Positions 24,794 to 33,571 of a stretch of 44,883 bases of DNA are shown here, one piece after another (the stretch's first letter is position 1; every line of letters begins with the position of its first letter). The stretch is from CAMLDH01 sp966250375 (GTDB lineage Bacteria > Pseudomonadota > Gammaproteobacteria > Burkholderiales > Burkholderiaceae_D). A model generated the notes under the pieces. That model saw only the letters and a list, made by a program, of their open reading frames with translations. It did no database searches and was not told where the DNA came from. Both the position numbers and the translations under genes were made by a program. The stretch spans positions 1 through 44,883 of the forward strand of contig CBINHE010000027.1 in NCBI GenBank assembly GCA_966250375.1, in the 5' to 3' direction.

Positions 24794-26233
24794 TTATAAA
24801 TTCACGAGCGCGTCAAATAGCGGCTTCGACGCATCGGCAATGCGGTCCAGGCTTTGCTCGCGCAATTGCGCCAGATCCACCGGCGCGACATCGCGCAGTC
24901 CAGCCCACTGCAATAGCGCGGTAAAAGCTTGCGGATGATCGAACAAGCCATGCAGGTAAGTGCCTAAAATTTGATCATCGGCCGAGCGTGCGCCTTCAGC
25001 GAGATCACCGATATGGAACACGGGACGATCCAGCGCCGGCCCATGCGATATACCCATATGGATTTCGTAACCGGTGACTTCGGCATCGGCGAAAGCGCAG
25101 CGGCCGCTGACTTGTACCAGCCGTTTTTCCTGCGTCAGCTCGGTATCGATGTCGAGCAGGCCGAGCGCAGGCAATACGCCCGGTTCGCCTTCGACGCCAT
25201 GTGGGTCAGCCACCGTACGTCCCAGCATTTGATAGCCGCCGCACACACCAATCACTTTGCCGCCATAGCGCAAATGCCTGGCCAGCGCATCCGGCCAGCC
25301 TTGCGCGATCAAGTGATTCAAGTCCGCACGGGTATTTTTGCTGCCGGGCAGAATAATCAAATCGGCCGGCGGAATCGCGTGGCCCGGGCCAACGAAATGC
25401 AGGTCGATATCAGGATGCGCTCGCAATGCATCAAAATCCGTATGGTTGCTAATCCGTGGCAAGACCGGGACTACGACGCGGAATTTTCCGCTCACAGTTT
25501 GCGCCGGCTGGATCGCATCTTCCGCATCCAGGTGAAGTCCGTGCAGATACGGCAATACCGCAAGCACCGGTTTTCCGGTTTGCTGTTCCAGCCACTCCAG
25601 TCCCGGCTTCAGCAAACCAATATCGCCGCGAAAGCGATTGATCACGAAGCCGATGATGCGCTTACGCTCGCTATCGGAAAGACATGACAAGGTACCGACG
25701 ATATGCGCGAACACGCCGCCGCGATCGATATCGGCAATCAGGATCACCGGGCAATCGACCGCCTCCGCAAACCCCATGTTCGCAATGTCGCGCTCGCGTA
25801 AATTGATCTCGGCCGGACTACCGGCACCTTCGACGATGACCGCTTCATATTGCGCGCATAGACGCCGGTGCGATTCCAGAACCGCCGACATCGCGATCGT
25901 CTTGTACTGGTGATAGTCGCGCGCGTTCATATCGGCGCGTACCTTGCCGTGAATGATCACTTGCGCACCGGTGTCGCTCGATGGCTTCAACAGCACAGGA
26001 TTCATGTCGGTATGCGGCGCCAGCCCCGCTGCCTGCGCCTGCAATGCTTGCGCGCGGCCGATCTCGCCGCCGTCGGCGGTCACTGCGCTATTCAATGCCA
26101 TATTCTGCGGCTTGAACGGCACCACCTTAACGCCTTCGCGCGCCAGCAAGCGGCAGAGGGCGGCAACGAGGGTGCTTTTGCCGGCATCGGAGGTTGTGCC
26201 CTGCACCATCAATGTGGAGAATGGAAATTTCAT
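24794..26233 (-). CDS. cobQ: Cobyric acid synthase
   Basis: A 479-residue CobQ/CbiP that amidates four side chains of adenosylcobyrinic acid diamide with glutamine and ATP in cobalamin synthesis. The N-terminal P-loop-like ATP site is 'LMVQGTTSDAGKSTLVAALCRLL' (residues 8-30), with 'VPFKPQNMALNSAVT' and 'ADIDRGGVFAHIVGT'. The C-terminal class I glutaminase-like domain has the 'GVCGGYQMLG' nucleophile Cys and a late 'TYLHGLFDHP' with the His. It follows a TonB-dependent receptor by 119 bases, and both lie under one cobalamin riboswitch, so expression should fall when B12 is plentiful. Other cobalamin genes are not in the window. Confidence 0.95.
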   Translation of the reverse strand: MKFPFSTLMVQGTTSDAGKSTLVAALCRLLAREGVKVVPFKPQNMALNSAVTADGGEIGRAQALQAQAAGLAPHTDMNPVLLKPSSDTGAQVIIHGKVRADMNARDYHQYKTIAMSAVLESHRRLCAQYEAVIVEGAGSPAEINLRERDIANMGFAEAVDCPVILIADIDRGGVFAHIVGTLSCLSDSERKRIIGFVINRFRGDIGLLKPGLEWLEQQTGKPVLAVLPYLHGLHLDAEDAIQPAQTVSGKFRVVVPVLPRISNHTDFDALRAHPDIDLHFVGPGHAIPPADLIILPGSKNTRADLNHLIAQGWPDALARHLRYGGKVIGVCGGYQMLGRTVADPHGVEGEPGVLPALGLLDIDTELTQEKRLVQVSGRCAFADAEVTGYEIHMGISHGPALDRPVFHIGDLAEGARSADDQILGTYLHGLFDHPQAFTALLQWAGLRDVAPVDLAQLREQSLDRIADASKPLFDALVNL

Positions 26234-26352
26234 GTGCCGTTTCCCGTGTTGCGCAATGCGCGGTGAGGTTCGTTGATATCGTTATCCATTTCCCAAGGGA
26301 CAGAGTGAGAAGAGCCGTAATTCGCTGCCGCGAATTACGGAAAGATCAATCA

Positions 26353-28308
26353 TCAGAAATCATAACGAGCAGAAATCTTCAGCTGGCGCCCATCGTTGGG
26401 ATAGATGCTGGATTGGCAGTCATAAGCATTGCTGAAATAGTGTTTGTTGGTCAAGTTAGTGCCCACAATGGCAAACTCCCATGCACCTACTCGCTTGGCA
26501 TAGCGGCCATCGAATGTCGTGTAAGACGGAATCTGCACCAAGCATGTATTGGTGAAGTCGCCGCCATAGCGCTGCTCGCTTGCCCATTGCATGCCGATGT
26601 CGGCGCTTTGACCGTTGGCAGGGAGCCAGCTCAGGCGCGCGGATACGATATTGTTGGGCACCATGACCATTTCTTTTCCTGCGTTGATGCCTTCGGTAAA
26701 ACGCGCATTCACATGCTGCCATTGGGCAGACAAGCGCCATGCGGCCGTTACACGGGTAGCGGCTTCGACTTCGATGCCTTGGCGTCTGGTTGGATCAAGA
26801 TTGACGTTGGCGCCGGAGTAGCCGAATCTATTGAAAACGGTGGGATCATAAAAGATCTCGTTGCGCAGCTGGTGCCGAAACAGCCTGACCGTCAGTTCTT
26901 GAGCGGCATTGCGTATGTTGGCGCCCAACTCCAGGTCATGCGATATTTGCGCGGTCAACGGGACATTAGTGCTCGCGGTATAGCCGTTCTCATCGGCATT
27001 GGCGACGCGGTAGCTCTGCCCTGCCTTGGCGAACAGATTGGTGACAGGCGTCACAGCATAACTGCCTTGCAATTCCCACGCGTTGAGCGATTGCGATTTG
27101 CTGTAGATCGCCATCGGATCGGCAGAATCCTTGTCGAAGATTTCGTGCCGCACACCCGCTGCAATGCGCGCATTGCCCCATTTGATCTCGTCGCGAGCGT
27201 AGACAGCCCGTGATTTCTGCGACGCATCGGCTTGGGAATAGGTACTCTCGGTGACACGATTCCAGCGTGCAAGATCCAAGCCCAACACCAATTCATTGAT
27301 CATGCCATCGATATTGCTCAAGTTGCGCATGCGTGGCGAAAACTGGGTTTGCTTGCTCGTATAAGGTGAGGAGGTGCCAAAGCCGCTCGTCTTTTCGCGC
27401 TGCGACAATTCGACCGCTGCCTCCCATGCGCCAAACTTGCGCTCAATAAACGCCGTGTAGCGGTCGGTGTCAAAGGAAGCATAGCCGTTCGGCGTCAGCG
27501 TTTGGCGTGGGTTGTCCTCAAATTGCGCGAGCGACAAGGCTCCTGCAAGGCGCGAATCCTGGCGCAACAGATCGACACGAATGCCTGCGCGCCCCTCTTT
27601 GGCGATCCATTGCGCGCCGCCGCTGAAATTCTTCAGTTTGACTGCATTGTTGTCGCGATAATTATCGGTATGTTGTGCACTCACGTTGGCGTCCAGCGCA
27701 ACACCGTCCCATCCTTTGGCGACGGATGCGCGCAATTCGCGATGGCCGTATTGGCCAATCTCATCGGTGAACGAGCCAGACAACGCGTTCAAGCGCGGGC
27801 GTTTGGTGATGATCTGGATGACACCACCGGTCGCACCATCACCGTAGAGCACGCTGGCGCCGCCGCGCATGATTTCAATGCGCTCCACCGTGTCGATCGG
27901 GATTGATAAAAGCGTTGCATTGCTCAACTCATTTTCCGACAGGCGCACGCCGTCCACCAGCACCACGAGATTCTGTCCGCTATTGGTCCCAAAGCCGCGC
28001 AAATCGAGATCAAAATCCTGTGTGCCATAGAAGCTTTGGCGGCCATAGACACCACCGATTTTGCGAATGGCTTGATTGACGTTGTCCACACCGGCATTGC
28101 GAATGTCGGCAGCCGTAATAACGGTCGCGCCGATCGGTGCCAGCGCAGGGTCGGTAACAAAACGTGATGCGGTAACCACGATCGGTGCAAGCATCGTGTC
28201 CGAACGCACTTGTGCAAACGCGGAAGAGGAAAAGACAGCGACAATGGCAAGCGCCATCGCAAGCGGCGTGGTCGCCATTGCGGCGTGCCGTGAAACGGGT
28301 GAGGTCAT
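26353..28308 (-). CDS. BtuB-like TonB-dependent receptor
   Basis: A 651-residue outer-membrane receptor. It has a signal peptide ending near residue 32 (AFA), a TonB-box-like 'APIVVTASRF', a plug domain ('GTQDFDLDLRGFGTNSGQN', 'VERIEIMRGGASVLYGDGATGGVI') and a 22-strand barrel that ends in an aromatic residue ('LKISARYDF'), as needed for barrel insertion. The cobalamin riboswitch in its leader and cobQ directly downstream make cobalamin or a corrinoid the likely substrate. The family resemblance alone does not fix that. The start is the ATG at 28308; an ATG ten codons later is possible. No Shine-Dalgarno site is visible, which fits control at translation initiation. Confidence 0.9.
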   Translation of the reverse strand: MTSPVSRHAAMATTPLAMALAIVAVFSSSAFAQVRSDTMLAPIVVTASRFVTDPALAPIGATVITAADIRNAGVDNVNQAIRKIGGVYGRQSFYGTQDFDLDLRGFGTNSGQNLVVLVDGVRLSENELSNATLLSIPIDTVERIEIMRGGASVLYGDGATGGVIQIITKRPRLNALSGSFTDEIGQYGHRELRASVAKGWDGVALDANVSAQHTDNYRDNNAVKLKNFSGGAQWIAKEGRAGIRVDLLRQDSRLAGALSLAQFEDNPRQTLTPNGYASFDTDRYTAFIERKFGAWEAAVELSQREKTSGFGTSSPYTSKQTQFSPRMRNLSNIDGMINELVLGLDLARWNRVTESTYSQADASQKSRAVYARDEIKWGNARIAAGVRHEIFDKDSADPMAIYSKSQSLNAWELQGSYAVTPVTNLFAKAGQSYRVANADENGYTASTNVPLTAQISHDLELGANIRNAAQELTVRLFRHQLRNEIFYDPTVFNRFGYSGANVNLDPTRRQGIEVEAATRVTAAWRLSAQWQHVNARFTEGINAGKEMVMVPNNIVSARLSWLPANGQSADIGMQWASEQRYGGDFTNTCLVQIPSYTTFDGRYAKRVGAWEFAIVGTNLTNKHYFSNAYDCQSSIYPNDGRQLKISARYDF

Positions 28309-28323
28309 GATGTGTTTTTAAAA

Positions 28324-28356
28324 GGGAAGCAACCAGCCGACTTCCCCGTGGGCTGG
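28324..28356 (-). promoter_or_regulatory. Candidate expression platform with alternative hairpins
   Basis: Between the riboswitch aptamer and the receptor start, two overlapping stems exclude each other: CCAGCC with GGCTGG (28351-28356 and 28333-28338 as RNA, 5' to 3') and GGGAAG with CTTCCC (28341-28346 and 28324-28329). The second arm ends 15 bases before the ATG. Switching between them could open or close the translation start. The pairing is seen; the switching is inference. Confidence 0.45.
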
Positions 28357-28460
28357 ATTGAACAGAAATGCGCGGACTGAATCACGGCAATCGAAGCGCA
28401 CGATGCGCTCAGACGATGCCTGTGTCACTCACATCGTGAAGAATATCGGCCGCAGCATTT

Positions 28461-28656
28461 CCACCTGTCCTGGCCGGTATCCGGGCTGGCAAGGCAAACT
28501 GCCTGACCTTCCCATGCAAATGCACAGTGGTATCGAGAGACAGCCGGTCGCCGAAGGGCGACGCTTGCGTACCGTTGCGGGGGCAGCACACGCTTGCTGA
28601 ACAATCAGCCTCGTGTTTCCCGTTTAACTGCGCACATGAGCATGTACGCGGGCACC
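28461..28656 (-). promoter_or_regulatory. Cobalamin (B12) riboswitch aptamer
   Basis: Read on the minus strand, the leader has the hallmark elements in order: an opening GGTGCC (28651-28656), 'GGGAAACACG' type box, the highly conserved B12-box 'GCTGCCCCCGCAAC' (28574-28587) followed by GGTA, a variable stem CGTCGCCCTTCGGCGACCGG, a GGGAAGG box, and the closing 'CCAGCCCGGATACCGGCC'. This is the class of adenosylcobalamin-binding leader that turns off uptake and synthesis genes when coenzyme B12 is abundant. It controls the TonB receptor and probably cobQ. The aptamer ends about 150 bases before the receptor start. Confidence 0.95.
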
Positions 28657-28667
28657 AAAACCCTGCG

Positions 28668-28696
28668 ATTATAAGACTGACAGTGTTTGGGGGCAA
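28668..28696 (-). promoter_or_regulatory. Sigma-70 promoter of the riboswitch transcript
   Basis: On the minus strand TTGCCC (complement of 28691-28696) and TATAAT (complement of 28668-28673) are separated by exactly 17 bases. The expected start is near 28661, a few bases before the aptamer. A TTGACA occurs further upstream but is too far from the TATAAT. Confidence 0.75.
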
Positions 28697-28742
28697 CCAA
28701 GGGTGCTTGTCAAACAATTCCCGGTTGTTGGAAATCAGACCC

Positions 28743-28982
28743 TCATTTACGTAATTTCGTCATCAGTCGATCGGTTTGAACGCTGGAGTCGTATTCGCGG
28801 AAACCTTTCAAATAAATCATTGCGCCGATGGTCGCAAGGAAAGCGAAATCTTCTTCCGAAATGCTGGATCGGATATGCGCCAGAAATTCTGCAAATGGAG
28901 ACACTACATCCTCTATGGTCAGAACATGTTCCAGCTTCCCGGCCAAGTGGCTCATTACCGCTATAGCTTCTTCTTTTTCCAT
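28743..28982 (-). CDS. Small protein of unknown function (79 residues)
   Basis: I chose the ATG at 28982 (MEKEEAIAVMSHLAGKLEHVL) because GGAGGAG lies four bases upstream, one of the best sites in the window. Longer in-frame starts up to 29159 give unlikely Cys/Phe-rich sequence. The protein is mostly helical, acidic near the middle ('TIEDVVSPFAEFLAHIRSS'), with a short hydrophobic segment 'DFAFLATIGAMIYLKGF'. There is no signal peptide and no motif I recognise. It lies just upstream of the riboswitch promoter and in the same direction; the stop is 47 bases before the -35. Confidence 0.72.
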   Translation of the reverse strand: MEKEEAIAVMSHLAGKLEHVLTIEDVVSPFAEFLAHIRSSISEEDFAFLATIGAMIYLKGFREYDSSVQTDRLMTKLRK

Positions 28983-29220
28983 TATCTCCTCCAAGTAAAT
29001 CATTCTGGGCTGTGCATTTGGGAAATGAAATATCAGAAATGAAAAACATCTACACGAAAGTGCTTTAAAACATTCAAACCGTCGCAAGTCCACCACAGAA
29101 TTGGTGGCACAAAAACAAGTAAGCAAACGAGAGGGGGAAGCACTTGCCTGGTAATTCAAAACAGTCGCTTTGTTTTGATGCCGACGCCGCAGCAGCGCAA
29201 TTCACTTTATGGAATCGTTC

Positions 29221-29436
29221 CTACAGATCATCCAAAATGCGGTGCGCCAGCGCTTTTGCTTCGTCCAGCGCATCCTTGGGCGTATCCGATATCGTATCGG
29301 CGATATGCTGAGATTCATCGCACACCGAGCCGCTTTTATGGGCGATCACGACAACGCCTTGGAATTTTCCATCGTCCAGCGTCTGTATATCCACTTGGGC
29401 TATCCAATCTGCTTTGGTATATCTTACGGTCGCCAT
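29221..29436 (-). CDS. Small protein of unknown function (71 residues)
   Basis: MATVRYTKADWIAQVDIQTL begins a compact 71-residue protein with alternating strand-like segments ('FQGVVVIAHK') and an acidic C-terminal helix ('KDALDEAKALAHRILDDL'). A strong ribosome binding site (GAGGGAGGC, four bases before the ATG) supports it. The layout, beta strands then a helix, is like small stand-alone DUF folds found in Burkholderiales; I cannot name the family. It lies between two other small genes in the same direction, with gaps of 238 and 120 bases. Confidence 0.75.
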   Translation of the reverse strand: MATVRYTKADWIAQVDIQTLDDGKFQGVVVIAHKSGSVCDESQHIADTISDTPKDALDEAKALAHRILDDL

Positions 29437-29556
29437 ATAGCCTCCCTCAAAGTGAATGAAAATTCTCTCACAAAGACGCCATACATGGGCGGTTCGTGCA
29501 AATGGAAATCGGGAGCTTGAAAGCGTGATGATGAAGATGCTGTAAACACGAAAATA

Positions 29557-29811
29557 TCAGCGAAAAACCTGCGGTCCCAACACGAGCGGCGAGGCATTTT
29601 CACCGGACAGCACCAGACGCCGGGCGACACTGTTGATGCGCGCTTCAAATGCACCATAAATGTTCATCAAGTCCATCGAGAAACCATGCATTTGGCGTAG
29701 GTGGGCGAGCGCCTCCCTGGACACGACACATTCTCTCTGTACAGTACCAACCGCCACTGTGAAGCTGACACCTTCGTCCGTTATGTGCGACTCCATCAAG
29801 CTTGTATCCAT
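29557..29811 (-). CDS. DUF1488-like small protein
   Basis: An 84-residue protein from the ATG at 29811, with GGAGA six bases upstream. The preceding in-frame codon is TTG. The pattern 'VSFTVAVGTVQRECVVSREALAHL' followed by 'AFEARINSVARRLVLSGENASPLVLGPQVF' resembles DUF1488 proteins as I recall them (CxxSxEAL, then AFxxxRxxIxxVARR, and a closing VLxxxxF). Function of the family is unknown. It is the first of three small genes running toward the riboswitch. Confidence 0.72.
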   Translation of the reverse strand: MDTSLMESHITDEGVSFTVAVGTVQRECVVSREALAHLRQMHGFSMDLMNIYGAFEARINSVARRLVLSGENASPLVLGPQVFR

Positions 29812-29993
29812 CAAAATCTCCAGAGTATTAGGCCAACAAGAGGGTGGTGAAGTGGGGGCTTATGGAAAGATGGTAGTGAGACGCAGAGTTGTCACATTGT
29901 TCAATATCAAAAGTTTATATAGAAACATGAATGACCATGACATATCACTCTACCCATGCCGCAGACATGCAGGGAATGCCTGATCCATCTCTG

Positions 29994-30677
29994 TCACACG
30001 GGCTCAATCAGATACGGGTTGTTGTTGCCGACCCGGCTCGCATCCTTAGTGACCTTGTACCACTCAAACGTCTCCGCCGGCAGCGTCATCGAACGCGCCA
30101 AGTGTTCCGCCTGCTCTACCGGCAACGCGGCATCGAGCCATAACTGCGCGTCATCGGCGCTGAATACAACTGGCCGCCTGTCGTGTACATCGACCATGCC
30201 GCCTTCCGCCATCGCGGTGATGATGACAAAGCCCGATCCTTCGTGCAGTTCCTTGCCCGGTCGGAAATTCGTGAGCGCGGCCAGAAACATCGGACGATCG
30301 GTCTTCAAGCGGATGTACCATGGCTGCTTGTGGCGTGGCGCTCCCGTCCACTCATACCAACCATCGGCCGGTACGATTGCACGGCCCAATTTCCATAGAT
30401 GGCGAAAGAAAGCACCACTTGCGGCTTTCTCTATCCGTGCATTAATTGCCATCGGAAGGCCCTTTTCAACCGCCCACGTTGGGCGATATCCCCAATGCAC
30501 TTTGTCGATATGAGCATGACCGTCATCGAACCGATGCATGAGCCACGGATACGAACCGGGCGGCACATTCCAGTTCGGGTAAAAATCTTCCCCTTCTTCT
30601 GGAAACGCACTGCCATCCCACCCCAGTTTCGTGACGTAGTCGAATTTGGATCTATATTGAGCAATCCTTCCGCACAT
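29994..30677 (-). CDS. SOS response-associated protein of the SRAP/HMCES (YedK) family
   Basis: The 227-residue protein carries all the family's active residues: Cys2 directly after the initiator Met, N79 in 'INARIEKAA', E109 in 'GWYEW', and H165 in 'DVHDRRP'. YedK/HMCES proteins crosslink covalently through Cys2 to abasic sites in single-stranded DNA and so shield them from cleavage. The fixed Cys2 decides the start at 30677, though no Shine-Dalgarno site is seen. I found no LexA box (CTGT-N8-ACAG) upstream, so SOS control is not shown. It diverges from copA across a 397-base gap. Confidence 0.93.
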   Translation of the reverse strand: MCGRIAQYRSKFDYVTKLGWDGSAFPEEGEDFYPNWNVPPGSYPWLMHRFDDGHAHIDKVHWGYRPTWAVEKGLPMAINARIEKAASGAFFRHLWKLGRAIVPADGWYEWTGAPRHKQPWYIRLKTDRPMFLAALTNFRPGKELHEGSGFVIITAMAEGGMVDVHDRRPVVFSADDAQLWLDAALPVEQAEHLARSMTLPAETFEWYKVTKDASRVGNNNPYLIEPV

Positions 30678-31074
30678 GATTCAGAAAAATCCAATACCAA
30701 TAGAATTTAGGCATGACAATTAACAATTTATTGGACATTCGTGGCAGTGCAAAATTCTCTGCATAGTTGAGGTTTATTGCATTCAAAAAGATCACCGGAA
30801 CCCGCCATCCAGAGCTCATCATGACGCATGACAATTTCTATAATCCCTGCTGCGCCTTGTGTGACTCGTCACACGGCGCTCTTCGCGGTAGAACAGGAAA
30901 TTCGCAGCACACTGCGCCGTGCCTCCGTAACGGCATTCCCCTGCAAGGGAATGGTCCCTCCTCGCACTGTCCTCGAAGAAATCCCGCTCACCCCTAAGGG
31001 AAATCCGCTCCAAGTACAGGGTCTATGATAAAAAGTGTGAATTCAATGAATCAAACTGAAAAAGGCGATATCAA
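30678..31074. other. 397-base divergent region between the SRAP gene and copA
   Basis: No gene is supported. It holds a strong hairpin at 30852-30879: GCGCC plus GTGTGAC pair with GTCACAC plus GGCGC, with a 2-base bulge. There is also an inverted repeat CATTCCC/GGGAATG at 30934-30953 and a CCCCTAAGGG palindrome near 30992. These are candidate operator or leader elements for copA. A MerR/CueR-type operator was sought; the 19-base-spaced -35/-10 pair it needs is not clear. Confidence 0.4.
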
Positions 31075-33483
31075 ATGAACCAACGTCCTCAGCATGCGCA
31101 TCGTGCGCCTCCCAAAAGCCCCATGCCGAGCGGCGACTCTTGCTGCGGCGGACAACACGCAGCGACGCCAGTAACAGCCGACAAGCCATACACCGATCCG
31201 GTATGCGGCATGAAAGTAGCAGCCAATCCGGAAAAGATGGTCGAGTATCAAGGCACCACTTACTATTTCTGCAGCACCAAGTGCGTGACCAAGTTCAGAG
31301 CCGATCCGGCATCCTATTTAGACAAGAGCAAGAGCAACACCAAGGCAGCGCCGACTTCCGTCGCCGACCAAGGCGCGATCTACACCTGTCCTATGCATCC
31401 CGAGGTGCGACAAGTGGGTCCGGGAAATTGCCCGATCTGCGGCATGGCGCTCGAACCTTTGCTAGCCACCGCCGAAGAAGATACGTCCGAACTGGATGAC
31501 ATGACGCGTCGCTTCAAGGTCAGCGTCGCATTGAGCTTGCCGCTGTTGTTGATCAGCATGAGCGATTTGATACCGGGATTGAATCTCCACCACATGATCG
31601 GCATCAATTCGTTCAACTGGCTGCAAGCCGCGCTTGCCACACCGGTCGTGCTATGGGGCGGATGGCCATTCATGCAGCGCGCATGGTCGTCGTTCAAGAC
31701 CTGGAAGCTGAACATGTTCAGCCTGATCGGCTTGGGTGTCGCGGCTGCCTACCTATTCAGCCTGGTGGCATTGCTGTTCCCGCAGGCATTACCTGCCGCA
31801 TTCAAGATGAACGGGATGGTCCCTCTATACTTCGAAGCGGCGGCGGTGATTGTCGCGCTGGTATTGCTCGGACAAGTTCTTGAATTGCGAGCGCGGGCGC
31901 GCACCAATAGCGCGGTCAAGGCATTGCTTGCCTTGGCGCCGAATACCGCGATTCGCGTGAAGCCGGATGGCAGCGAGGAAGAAGTGCACCTTGATCTGGT
32001 GCAGGTAGGCGACATACTGCGCGTCAAGCCGGGCGCGAATATCCCAGTCGATGGCGAAGTGGTCGAAGGCAAATCGAGCGTCGACGAATCGATGCTGACC
32101 GGCGAACCGATCCCGGTTGAAAAGCAAGCTGGCAGCAAGGCCACCGCCGGCACGATCAACCAGACTGGCTCGTTTTTGTTACGCGCAGAAAAAGTGGGCG
32201 CGGAAACCTTGTTGTCGCAAATCGTGCAACTGGTCAACCAGGCAAGTCGTTCCCGTGCGCCGATTCAGAAATTGGCAGACCAAGTATCTGCGTGGTTCGT
32301 ACCGGCAGTCATTACCATCGCTGTGATTGCATTTGCAATCTGGGCAGTGGTCGGCCCGACACCGGCGCTAGCCAATGCGCTGGTGGTCGCGGTATCGGTG
32401 CTGATCATCGCCTGCCCCTGCGCATTGGGATTGGCGACCCCGATTTCGATCATGGTCGGTATCGGACGCGGCGCCAGTGCAGGCGTACTGATCAAGGATG
32501 CGGAAGTCCTGGAGTTGATGGGAAAAGTCGACACTCTGGTAATCGACAAGACTGGTACGCTCACCGAAGGCAAGCCCAAGGTACAGCAAGTCGTTGCCGC
32601 CGCAGGGTTCGACCAGACGGACGTGCTCATGCATGCCGCGGCGCTGGAAAAAATGAGCGAACATCCACTGGCACAAGCCATCGTCAGCCACGCGTTAGAG
32701 AAAAAATTGGCGATGCCGGCAGTCGACCATTTCGAATCGATCACCGGCAAAGGCGTGCGCGGCCAGATCAACGGCAGAAAAGCTGCACTCGGCAACCTGC
32801 GCATGATGCAAGACGAAAATATCGACACATCACTGAGCGAAGCGGATGCACAACGTTTGCGAGAATCGGGCCAAACCGTCATGTTCGTTAGCATCGGCAG
32901 CCAGCTCGCCGGCCTCGTTAGTGTCGCCGATCCCATCAAAGCCAGCACGCCGGAAGCCATCGCCCTGCTCAAGCAATCCGGATTGCATATCGTCGTATTG
33001 ACGGGCGACAACGCCACAACAGCAGCCGCAGTCGCAAAGCAACTCGGCATCGATGATGTGAAGGCTGAAGTTTTGCCGGAAGATAAATTCCGTCATATAC
33101 AGGAATTGCAAAAACAAGGCCGCATTGTCGCGATGGCTGGCGATGGGATCAACGATGCACCCGCATTGACGCAGGCAGATGTCGGCATCGCGATGGGCAC
33201 CGGCACCGATGTCGCGATGAACAGCGCACGCATCGTGCTGGTCAAAGGCGACTTGCGCGGCATCGCGAAAGCGCGCCTGTTGAGCCAGCACACGATGCGC
33301 AACATCCGGCAAAACCTGTTCTTCGCCTTTATCTACAATTTCCTGGGTGTACCGATCGCGGCCGGCATACTGTATCCATGGTTCGGCATATTGTTAAGCC
33401 CGATGATCGCTAGCGCGGCGATGAGCTTGAGTTCTGTATCGGTAATTGGCAATGCGCTGAGATTACGGCAGGTTGAGTTATAA
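31075..33483 (+). CDS. copA: Copper-translocating P-type ATPase
   Basis: An 802-residue P1B-type ATPase that pumps Cu(I), or perhaps Ag(I), out of the cytoplasm. It starts with a His/Cys-rich tail. A YHS metal-binding domain (residues 39-82: C44, C66, C70) and a heavy-metal-binding 'YTCPMHPEV...CPICGMALEP' module (C105, C119, C122) follow, then the membrane core. The transmembrane metal site is C447-P-C449. The phosphorylated Asp is D491 in DKTGTLTEG. 'EKMSEHPLAQ' and 'GDGINDAPAL' are also present. It lacks the usual GMTCxxC domain, and the YHS/HMBD front end is that of the CopA2/SilP-like branch. Weak AAGG upstream. No CueR gene is adjacent. Confidence 0.93.
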   Translation: MNQRPQHAHRAPPKSPMPSGDSCCGGQHAATPVTADKPYTDPVCGMKVAANPEKMVEYQGTTYYFCSTKCVTKFRADPASYLDKSKSNTKAAPTSVADQGAIYTCPMHPEVRQVGPGNCPICGMALEPLLATAEEDTSELDDMTRRFKVSVALSLPLLLISMSDLIPGLNLHHMIGINSFNWLQAALATPVVLWGGWPFMQRAWSSFKTWKLNMFSLIGLGVAAAYLFSLVALLFPQALPAAFKMNGMVPLYFEAAAVIVALVLLGQVLELRARARTNSAVKALLALAPNTAIRVKPDGSEEEVHLDLVQVGDILRVKPGANIPVDGEVVEGKSSVDESMLTGEPIPVEKQAGSKATAGTINQTGSFLLRAEKVGAETLLSQIVQLVNQASRSRAPIQKLADQVSAWFVPAVITIAVIAFAIWAVVGPTPALANALVVAVSVLIIACPCALGLATPISIMVGIGRGASAGVLIKDAEVLELMGKVDTLVIDKTGTLTEGKPKVQQVVAAAGFDQTDVLMHAAALEKMSEHPLAQAIVSHALEKKLAMPAVDHFESITGKGVRGQINGRKAALGNLRMMQDENIDTSLSEADAQRLRESGQTVMFVSIGSQLAGLVSVADPIKASTPEAIALLKQSGLHIVVLTGDNATTAAAVAKQLGIDDVKAEVLPEDKFRHIQELQKQGRIVAMAGDGINDAPALTQADVGIAMGTGTDVAMNSARIVLVKGDLRGIAKARLLSQHTMRNIRQNLFFAFIYNFLGVPIAAGILYPWFGILLSPMIASAAMSLSSVSVIGNALRLRQVEL

Positions 33484-33508
33484 CGCCCAACGCATGGGCA
33501 GTAAATCA

Positions 33509-33554
33509 GGGGCAAAGTAAATTTCGCAATAAGGTATGCAAAAAACTCTGCCCC
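33509..33554. repeat. Inverted GGGGCA(G/A)AGT motif pair
   Basis: GGGGCAAAGT (33509-33518) and ACTCTGCCCC (33545-33554) are inverted with one mismatch across 26 bases. The motif recurs in the trxA-rho gap (43243-43252, 43312-43320), so it looks like a dispersed extragenic element. It follows the copA stop and could fold in its mRNA end; a small GCCCA/TGGGC hairpin (33484-33498) precedes it. Confidence 0.45.
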
Positions 33555-33571
33555 CTCAATGGCACTACCTT

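Noticed and set aside
28691..28712. TTGACA upstream of the riboswitch as its -35
   Set aside because: It is 34 bases from the TATAAT. TTGCCC at 17 bases fits far better.
30934..30953. CueR/MerR-type operator for copA
   Set aside because: The inverted repeat is there, but no -35 and -10 with the required 19-base spacing surround it, so I list it only as a palindrome.
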